A stretch of DNA of 64,000 bases, from contig CP142452.1 in the NCBI GenBank assembly GCA_038049695.1, forward strand, positions 68,019,501 to 68,083,500, given 5' to 3'. Position numbers and translations under genes: made by a program. How positions within the stretch are numbered: the first letter of the stretch is position 1; every line of letters begins with the position of its first letter. Of this stretch, positions 1 through 9,400 are shown one piece after another. The DNA is from Cinnamomum chago (Eukaryota; Streptophyta; Magnoliopsida; Laurales; Lauraceae). Under the pieces are notes generated by a model. That model made no database searches, was not told where the DNA came from, and saw only the letters and a program-made list of their open reading frames with translations.

Positions 1-796
1 GGCACTGTTTAGGTCCATGGGCCAGACTCATGGCCGAGATATTAATTGGGCCTGTTCTGGGCCAATATATTCTTAAACCTCTGCCCTGGCTCGATATATG
101 TAGCACTGAGTGCATATATTTTACAAATGTGTTGGGCCTGGACCTGTGTTGCAGGCTGGTGGGATGAACAGGGCCTGGGCGTTAGGCCTGATGAATAAAT
201 AAGATGGGCTTCGACAACGTTGGGCTTAGCCTGGCCCATGAACACACCTAAATCTTGGGAAGAGGGGGTATGAATCACATGAATTGTGAGACCTTTTTAA
301 CTGTTGTTATTTCAATTGACAAAGTTTTAATGTCTTTTATTTCTTGGGAAATGTCTTAATGGTGCTTGTTTAATCAATCTTAATGACATTTTAGTATTTT
401 TCTTTTCCTTAAAGAAAGATTAAAAGCTTTGACTCCTCGATGTTTCTGTTGCATGGTGGAAGTTAGTATGGTTAAATATTATCACATTCTTGTTCCTTCG
501 AATTGGCACTAGACGTAATTTGATATCTATTCCACTAAATGGTCACCATTAAATTGAGATGCTAATTTTTAGCATTACTTATAACTGTTGATTTGGAGGG
601 CTTAAAGTGGGTATAAAAAAAAATTATATATATATATATATGGTCTGATTGATTTATATGCGTCAACCTTCTTAGATTCAATCTTCTTGATTATTAGGGG
701 CATGAGTTTTCAGTGTTATTTAAATAAGTGTCACTTAGGAGATCTCTTTCGTGTGTGTGTGTTTTGACATAAGTTTTTGGTACAAGATATAAGAAA
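1..796. other. Intergenic AT-rich sequence
   Basis: I see no gene here. The first 270 bases contain GGCCTGG/GGCCCA-rich motifs like those at the ends of plant hAT-type elements, but no paired ends could be found inside the window. A short (TA)n run lies near 627-641. The HAK first exon was looked for here and not recognised. Confidence 0.4.
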
Positions 797-1087
797 AATA
801 TCATTACCATCAAAGTCTTGTCCCGACTATGTTGGGGTCGACTATATGAATTCTATTTCTCCATTCTAATATATCCGGAGTGAAATCTTCAAAAAGGTTG
901 CACTTCTTCATATATATTTTTACTATTTTTATCCATATCTTCTTCAGCCTATTCCTTCCCCCCGGGCCATCAACACTTGTATAGCAAAAACCTCTATAGC
1001 AAAGCCTTTCGTTACCACCGTCGTTGTCTTCTTGCGTTGTATATGTCCAAACCATTTCAAACGAGTTTTTCTTATTTTATTATCTAG
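797..1087 (-). mobile_element. RTE-type LINE 3' fragment (relic)
   Basis: Read on the minus strand, this segment resembles the end of a plant RTE-type non-LTR retrotransposon: a frame with the motif KTRLKWFGHIQ (near 1045-1075), then a frame-shifted tail ending in a TTGTCCCGACTATGTTGGGG-like 3' terminus (rc) next to ATC-type repeats. It is broken by frameshifts. The same relic seems to resume at about 3176, so the Mutator-like element at 1088-3166 inserted into it. The RTE assignment rests on recalled family features. Confidence 0.6.
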
Positions 1088-1299
1088 GGGGATTCAGCGA
1101 GAGGTCCCTGAACATTTCACTTTATTGCCTTAGGTCCACAATCTTTTTTTATAGTGTGAAAGGTCTTTTTTCCAAATTTGAAAACCTAAAGTGTCTAATT
1201 TACCCTTTCTTCAAATCATATCCCATGATTAGTGGGATAAGCCATTAATAATGGTCAACTGCCATTAAATTAGTCACGATTAATAAAATTTCACTAATG

Positions 1300-2062
1300 A
1301 GATTTTCAAATAAAGTTCAAAAAATAGAAAACAAATTTCAAATAAATTTCTAAAACTGAAATACATTTCAAACACGCAAATAAATTTCAAAAGATCCAAA
1401 TAAATTTCAAAAGACGAAAATAAATTTAAAAAAATGTAAATAAATTTCAAAAGACGAAAATAAATTTCAAAAGATGTAAATAAAATTAAAAAAAACAAAA
1501 TTAAACTCTAAAAAAATAAAAACTAATTTCAAAAAATACAAATAAATTTGAAATAACGCAAATAAATTTCAAAAAATGCTATAATATCAAAAGAACATAG
1601 AGAAATTTAAAAAGAAGCATATAAATTTCAAAAAATCTAAAAATTTTCAAAAGATGAAAATCAATTTAAAAAGACGCAAATAATTCTCAAAAGATGAAAA
1701 TCAATTTTAAAAGATCCAAATAAATTTCAAAAAAGTATAATTAAATTTAGAAAAACGCAAATACATTTGCCACAAACTCAGATAAATCTGTCCAAACTCG
1801 GATAAATTTGTCCAATAACTCAGATAAATTAGCCAAAACTCAGATAGATTTGTCCAGAGCATAAAAAAATTTATTTCAGAACTCAGATAAATTTGCAAAA
1901 AACTCAGATAAATTTCCAAAATGAAGATAAATTTGTTAGAAACTCAGATAAATTTGTTAAAAACTCAGATAAAATTTCCAAAAACTCAGTTAAATTTGCC
2001 GGAAACTCATATATATTTGCCAAAAACACAGATAAATTTCTCAAAAACTCAGATAGATTTGC
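1300..2062. repeat. AT-rich degenerate tandem array, about 20-22 bp units
   Basis: Two related subarrays lie head to tail. From about 1310 to 1760 units resemble AAATTTCAAAAGACGAAAAT; from about 1770 to 2060 units resemble AACTCAGATAAATTTGCCAA. Unit length drifts between about 18 and 24 bases. Open frames across it are products of the repeat, not genes. Confidence 0.8.
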
Positions 2063-2180
2063 TTTTGGGCTTTGAAATCAGGTCAAACTTGACCCGACCT
2101 CACCCGGACTGGAACCGACCCTCTGGGTCATCTTCTTCCTCCTCTCGTTCTCCTGTTCCAGAACAAGAACCGCAGGCCCA

Positions 2181-2324
2181 CTGACTATCGTGCCTCCTGT
2201 ACGTGACCCGCGGCACCAGATCCAGCACCCTCTCCCTCATCCTCACCTCCGCCGCGGGTATCCCCATCAGCACCTCCGAAATCCTCACACCCTTCATCAC
2301 CACCTCCTCCTTTGCTATAAACAC
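2181..2324 (-). pseudogene. Captured GT47 glycosyltransferase fragment, C-terminal part
   Basis: The minus-strand reading contains VFIAKEEVVMKGVRISEVLM and RMRERVLDLVPR, typical of the end of the exostosin-like domain of plant xyloglucan galactosyltransferases (GT47, MUR3/XLT2 group). One residue appears lost at EVRMRE, where the family usually has two Arg. It lies inside the Mutator-like element, downstream (in gene sense) of the other fragment at 2562-2747 and separated from it by about 240 degraded bases. It is not expected to encode a working enzyme. Confidence 0.7.
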
Positions 2325-2561
2325 CACATTGCATCAGGCTCTATTGATTTCATTCAACCAATTGGATCATGAGACATGGACCACATAGGCCCCACTGCAT
2401 TTCAAATCCTAAACTACAGACACAGTTTAATAGTCTATAGTGACTCGATCTAAAGAAGTGGAAGCCAAGCAACCATGTGGTGCGCCAAAGCCAAAATCAT
2501 GGAATATTATTATACTACTATCCTTGCCACTGCATTGATGGTGCTCAAATGGACACCTCGC

Positions 2562-2747
2562 CACTATCCCGTCGAACGTCGCCCTCCTCGTCGGCGTGTC
2601 CCCCGGCGGCTGAAGGCAGAAGCTCGCTCGGAGCATCGGCCTCATGTACCGGATCGGGTCGTGCTCGCACACCCCCTTCGAGCAGTCCACCGCCTCGCAC
2701 ACGCCCGCAGCGTTCGCGCACTCGGTTCGTATGTTGTGCCGGATGTT
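2562..2747 (-). pseudogene. Captured GT47 glycosyltransferase fragment, catalytic-domain part
   Basis: The minus-strand frame includes NIRHNIRTEC, GVCEHDPIRYMRPML and ASFCLQPPGDTPTRRATFDG. The CLQPPGD-TRR-TFD-I block is a hallmark of GT47 exostosin-domain glycosyltransferases, and the Cys-rich CSKGVCEHDP context fits the MUR3/XLT2 clade of Golgi xyloglucan galactosyltransferases. The frame degenerates just after TFDGIVA, where the family would continue with GCIPVFF. It is a gene piece carried by the Mutator-like element; the parent gene is not in the window. Confidence 0.78.
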
Positions 2748-3175
2748 AGGCGATGACGATTGACAGATGGAGAGACTTGCAGAACCCAAGCAAAGCGAGT
2801 ATAATCACATGAGAGAGAGAGAGAGAGAGAGAGACTTCTGTCATGTGAGAATTTCAATATGGCTATCATGTTCAAGCAGATCGATGAGCTCTCCAAGAAC
2901 TCCAATGGCGTTAAGGTCTGCAGAGGAGATGTGGGTTCGAGTTCCAATGCGAACAAGAAGAGGAAAGTGTCAAAAGATTAATACTTAATTTGAAATTTGA
3001 AATTTCAAAATTTTATGCCTAAAATGGTTGAAAGGGTAAATTAGTCATGAGAATTGTATCCAGGGACCTCTCGCCGAAATATGTCCAGCTGGATGGACTA
3101 CAGGCTTTAGAGAAAAAGTTGATGGACTGGAGGCCTTACAAGTCCTATATGAGGGACTTTTCGCTAATTATCTCT

Positions 3176-3431
3176 ATCATCTACTGGTGTAATGTCTAAA
3201 TGCATTAGGTAGGTTGACAGCCAATTTCATTTAAAGTTCATAGATTTTGACCACTAGTTTCAAGAAAATGAAGGAGGGTTGTGTTAGGTACGTAGATTGA
3301 CGGTTAGTGTAAATCTTCATCACAATTCAAATAAACATGAGATATAAATAAATATATACAAGTATATTTTATTTGTCTCTAAGCTCATCTTTCTATTTAC
3401 CAGTCAATTTAACATTAATTTGATTTTACAG
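3176..3431. other. Sequence before HAK exon 2 (intron 1 end)
   Basis: The first part appears to continue the RTE LINE relic seen at 797-1087. The rest is AT-rich and ends in a usable acceptor (TTTTACAG at 3424-3431). I see no exon in it. Confidence 0.5.
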
Positions 3432-6400
3432 GCAACTGATTGGATGACCATCTTACAACTTGCCTTTCAAAGCATTGGGGTTGTATATGGAGACATTGGC
3501 ACATCTCCTCTCTATGTGTATTCTAGCACCTTCACAGATGGCATAAAGCACAAGGATGACATCCTAGGAGTCCTTTCCTTAATCCTCTACACAATTACCC
3601 TTCTCCCCTTAATCAAGTATGTCTTCATCGTGTTACGTGCCAACGACAACGGAGATTGTAATAAGTAATTAATAACATATCCATTTTTTTTCTAATACTA
3701 ATACATGAACATAATAAATATAATTGGGAATGGCCCTCTAACTCTAGGGCTAACATGACAACCGATGTACTTCAGAAACCATTTTAATCTTCCATGAAAA
3801 TGCTATTGCATGAATCCCAAAGGGTGTGTGACAGAGAGAGAAAATGTTCTTAGTTTACATGCAGCTCACTATTTTGTTATTTGGTGCAACCTATTTCCTT
3901 GTAAAAATAGAAAATTTTAAATTGATTTAATTTCTTGGATAGAGAGAATTTTGGTTTTTCATTGGTTGGTGGGGTAGGATTGCAAGATTTCTCTTTTCCA
4001 TAGAAATTAAGGCTGCACATGGGTGATTCGGATCGGTTTAGCACTAAAACCAACCACCAAACCGAACCTATCAATTTTTTAATTAACTAATCCGATCCGA
4101 CTGATGGAGAGGGCTTAGATCGGTTCGGTTTGGTCTGTTAAACTGTTTATTTATTTTGAAAATCTGAAATTAAAAATTCCAAAATGATGACACCAAAGAA
4201 GATGCGCAAAAGGCACGTGAGTTGTCAAATGTCAGCTAAATGAAACCCTAAAATCTAAATGGTTCAAATTACACAATATACTGGCCGGTTCAATTTAGGG
4301 GGGTAAACCAGGGGTTCAAATTGATAACCAATCGATCTAAGCGGTTTCTACGATTTTTAAATTACAGACCGAACCGATCTACTCTAAAACTGATTCGAAC
4401 CGCCCGGTTCCGTCGGTTCAGTCCGGTTTTGGAGTGATACCGGATTTCTGTGCAGCCCTAATAGAAACAAATATTTATAGACTGCATAATCCTCTCATTA
4501 CACACCTAAAAAGAAAAAAAAATCCAAAATCAAATTGATTTTCCTTCTCCCTCTCTTTCTTTTTATTGAATTATTTGGGTGAAGACAAGTGCAATCTAAA
4601 GAAGATGAGAAGATACTGATTAGTGATATGTTTTGATTTTAATTGTCATTGCAGGGGGGACATTTGCCCTGTACTCATTGATATGCCGTTATGCTAAGGT
4701 GGGGATGCTTCCAAGTCAACAGGCAGAAGATGCAGAAGTATCTAATTATCAGTTAGACTTACCCAACAACAGATTTCGCCGGGCTTCAAGGGTGAAATCC
4801 ACATTGGAGAAAAGCAAATTTGCAAAGTATTTATTGTTGTTCATTACTCTGCTTGGTACTTCAATGGTCATTGGTGATGGAGTACTCACTCCTTGCATTT
4901 CAGGTACAAATATATTTCTGTGATACTTATATCCATTTACATGTACTACGATCAGCAAGCATGTAAGTGGGTTAGGCTCACCAGAGTCAATTCAGACCGA
5001 TAAGTGATCGAGTCCGGTGAGTCAAAATGGTTAGGGCGAGTCTGTCGACCCTGTACACGGTTGATTCAACTCCATGACCTTTCTAGTGATCAAGTTGACA
5101 CTTAATGCCTTGATGGCAGTGTGAAAAATTTTTTTTGAAAAGAAATTCTCTTTTCTTCTCCCACCTTTGACCTTGATGGTAGAGTAAGGGCCTAACTAGT
5201 GCAAGCCCCGTGAGGGCGTTGACTCAATCTTAGCGCGAGTTGCATATGTAAGGATAGGGCAAGGAGATACTGCTGCCTAACCATTTAGACCCTGCTAGAC
5301 CATTTGACAGCCTTACATATATTACACTATTCACAACACCAACGCACTGGATCATCCGCACCATACATTGGGCAGTGTCATTGCATATTTGTAACTATGC
5401 ATAGATTGCATGAACTGTATGATAATAGCAGTCAGTGGGTTCTATAAAATGATCAATAGTCGCTTCATATGTTCTACCCATATATGTTCTTTTTCCTTTT
5501 TATCAGTCACATGTTCTTTTATCTCCACATATGTTAAAGTGATCTATAAAAAGTACTATGTAAGTACTTCTTGGCCCTCTTGTGATGGGTCCTCAATCTT
5601 AAATGAAAGATCGATCTCCCCTTTGGAGGCCGATAATTTTGTGAGACTCATGTGGTGGGTCATTGCTAAATTTGAGACCAAGTGGTTGCTAACCTTTGAT
5701 TCTGCATGACCCATATCTTGATGATATAGATCCATTAGTTTTGAAAATACATTGCCCTGGTCCGATTTATAAACCTAAACCAATTCCTTGTTGGGATTGG
5801 TCCCCAATTGATCCCTTGAAGGCTCTTGCCCAGGATCTTCATTGGAGACATCAGTACCTAAAGAGATAAAAGTTGATATTCTACATATTTATTTTCTCTT
5901 AGGTGACATTTTTTTCTCTTTAACATTTTGAGCAGTTTTATCAGCGGTATCAGGGATAACACAAGCAACAAGTACCATGACTGAAGGTATATCTACTACA
6001 AGGAGTGACTTTAATTATACTATTTTTTTTTTAATGTATGCATGAGTTTCTAAAGCAATAAATACATCCTTGCAAGGGATTCTTCACCTGCATGTTTGTC
6101 GATTCGTTCTTTACCTAATATTTAATCCTCATTTTTCAATTCTACCACATTGAAATGTTCAATCTTCAAAGACATTTTATCATTATTGTCGTCGTTAGTA
6201 TCGTCAATTTAGCCTGATACCATCAATCTAGAATGAGCTTAACTTCTGGCATGTATAAGGGAGGTTCATAGACCTTTATTTGTATCTATATTTAATTTTT
6301 TTTAAGTACTTTCTTTCTTAATGAAATATTAGTAATAACACATATTCTGACTTCTTAAGTTATGCATCAATAAGATTAGGGAAGAAAAAACTATTTGCAA

Positions 6401-9400
6401 ACCAACTTTCTCTTTATTGGGTATTTTCGAATTTACTTTTTGGACGTGCATTTTACATTCTTATGGGCATATTGGTTTGCATTAGAATACATGTGATTAA
6501 ATACATAGGAATTCTCTTCTTTAAGTTAGTGTGCTGCTGTTTCTGCTTTTGCTTTGGTGTTTCTTCTCTTTTGCATGTTTGGGCTGTTGTTTCCCTTTTC
6601 TGCTCTTATTAATTCAATTTGCAACTTAGCAAAAAAAAAAAAAAAACATAGGAATTCATTGTCAAATTAGCTCCACTGAAGGATTTTTAAAGAAGTACTG
6701 AAGTGTGAATGATATGAAGTGAGGGGGGTGAAGAATATAAGGTAGCAATGCAGATGGTGGGACCTTGACTTTTGTAGGATCTGAATTACTAGGGTGATGG
6801 ATATGTATTTATTTCTCATCTTCCTCTCATTCACTTTTATTAAAGGGGAGATTATTTGATAGTCATTTTTGTATATTCACTTTGGATCCTCATTTGAAAG
6901 GTTTAAGTCTAAATTTGAATTTCAAATATCCGATTCTCCAATCAAGTGGACTTATGGTTGAATACTAATATTTTAATCAATCATGTCGTGCAAATTTAAG
7001 AACATTATTTTTTTTTCTTTTTGGCTAATGGTAAATTTGTATTGAAAAGATAAGAAGGGCAGAAGCCCATAGGACAAGGAGAAAAAACAATACAGTAGGA
7101 TGACATGACAAGAAAAGAACAGGGCACCTCGTTAGAAGAGGGCCAACAAACAACACCTGCAAAGAAAATTCAATTCTAGACTCTGTTGAACTGACTTATT
7201 AATAGCCTAACATATACACTAGTTTGATAAGAACGTCCATTCATTATTTAGCATGTAAATGGAAAATCAAAACGAAACCAATGCCAACAATCCATAAATG
7301 GTTGAATGGAGAAAATTAGTGCTCCTCATATCATCCATGGAGACCCTATAAGACTATTGATAGATCAATGGCATGCACAAATGCATTCATGACAAAGCAA
7401 GCAACATAGCTTAAAGGTGTTTATTGTGTCAACAATGAGATTGCGGATTTGAGCCATATTATTTAATAGAAAATTCTAAGAATCCATTTATTTATAGTCA
7501 TTATGGCTCATTGAAATATACACTATAAAAAAAAAAAAAGCAACTTTCAGCCGTAGCAAAAAAAAAAAAAAAAGCCGCTAAAAGTGTGTTTTAGCCTCAG
7601 GACATTTGTCTAGGCTTTTTCTACCGATAAAAACCAGACTTATTTGACTTTTAGCGACGAAAAAATCCGGCGGAATTTTCTTCCACTAAAAAGTCACTTT
7701 TTTGTAGTGATAGTTTTCATTGGGCCTTGAATGGCACATTTTTTTTATATATTATTTTCTCATCTTTATTAGGAAATGATTGGAAGTGAAGCTTGCTTTG
7801 TACATGACCCCATGATTAACATTTATGGGAAAAATTTTTCTCAGGATCTTTGACTTTGTATTCTTAGTTGATGATCTACTTATTTAATTGAGATATTGCA
7901 ACATTTATATATTTTAAAATTACAGAATAAATTAAATTTATGTGACACTTATCTTTCCTCTTTTTTGCTAATTAAAGTGACACTATTTTTCATTTTAATG
8001 TTTATAGGAAGGGTTGTTTGGGCGTCAGTTGGGATTTTAATCTTCTTATTCATGGTTCAGCGATTTGGAACTGACAAAGTGGGCTATAGCTTTGCTCCAA
8101 TCATAACCATTTGGTTCTTTTCTATTGGTGGCATTGGCATCTACAATTTTGTTAAATATGACCCTTCCGTGGCTAAGGCATTCAACCCAAAATACATCAT
8201 TGATTATTTTAGAAGGAACAAGAAAGATGCATGGATTTCGCTCGGCGGCTGTGTTCTTGCCATAACAGGTTAATTAAGACACCACTTCTCCTCATCAAGT
8301 GTATCCTTGTTTCCATGCTTGCATTTTAGTTATGAAATTGGTGCAACAGGGACTGAAGCAATGTTCGCCGATCTTGGTCATTTCAATGTTCGATCGATAC
8401 AAATAAGCATGTGCACAGTGACATTTCCATCCATCATTTTAGCATATATGGGCCAAGCTTCATACCTTCGCACACACATGGGAGACGTTGGAGAAACCTT
8501 CTACAAGTCCATCCCAGGTATATATATATAACTCTTCTCTATAAGAAATTCATGAATTGTATAGCAATATGTATAATAGAGAATATTACAATGGTTGGAT
8601 ATATATACTATGGTAGTGATGAGTTCAGATTTGATTATAATTAGCATTATTTCAGATTTATGATGTAAGAAGGTTATCTATTCATTATTTGATTGGGAAT
8701 GTATGAGGTTAGAGTAATGGTTTTATTAGATTTCCTAGTTTAAGTTAATGTCTTTATTGTAACTATATATACAGCCAAATTTTCAATAACACGATGAACG
8801 AGCAGCATAGAATTTGGCAAGATGTGGTCCCTTAAATTTCTACAACTTCGAACAAGTGTTAAATTTGTAGAGATTGCAATGGGAAAGACTAGCCCCATAA
8901 TATGCCATCTAACTTAACGAGACTTGGACTATAGGCTCATAACTTTAGCAGGATTGTGGGAGCTAGAGACTCTTGATCTCGTAAAAACCTACATGGTTTA
9001 GATTAGTCCTAACATTAATCAAATTAGTCGGTGTGTATATGTTTCGATAAAACAATGATATGCTATTTGTAAAGGGAGATGCTCCGATGAGAGCATCTCT
9101 CACCAAACTATGAGAGATAAGGTGGGGGACCTCACATTTAAGCTGTTGGCATTAGATATGGATGTGAGGGCTCTCATCTTATTACTCATAAAAAGGTGAG
9201 AGATACTCTCAGAGGAGCACCTCCCATTTGTAAAATGCAATTTTGCTGATTGATCACATTTTTCTTCATGAATGGACTATTGCAATGATACTATTTTGGA
9301 TATAAGGAAGTCATTTTATTTAACATATAGTTTTAGTACTAAAGTAGCCAGTTGCCACCCTAATCAAAACTAAGCAATTTAAAAGCTATTAATTGCTGCA

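Larger units (their letters stand above)
1088..3166. mobile_element. Mutator-like element carrying gene fragments (Pack-MULE-like)
   Basis: Inverted ends are visible: TTCAGCGAGAGGTCCCTG at 1093-1110 pairs 17/18 with 3061-3078, and CTAATTTACCCTTTC at 1195-1209 pairs perfectly with 3030-3044, giving long terminal inverted repeats. A second, outer end (AGGGACTTTTCGCTA) lies at 3152-3166. The flanks ATTATCTAG (1079-1087) and ATTATCTCT (3167-3175) match at 7 of 9 positions, consistent with a 9-bp Mutator duplication. No transposase is present. The interior holds an AT-rich tandem array and two GT47 gene fragments. The exact right boundary is uncertain because the two ends may belong to two overlapping elements. 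Confidence 0.65.

Noticed and set aside
1300..2062. Regular short repeats resembling a CRISPR array
   Set aside because: Units are contiguous and degenerate with no unique spacers, and the context is plant nuclear DNA.
2475..2756. Plus-strand frames of 90-93 codons with Arg/Pro-rich translation
   Set aside because: They are shadows of the reversed GT47 fragment on the minus strand.
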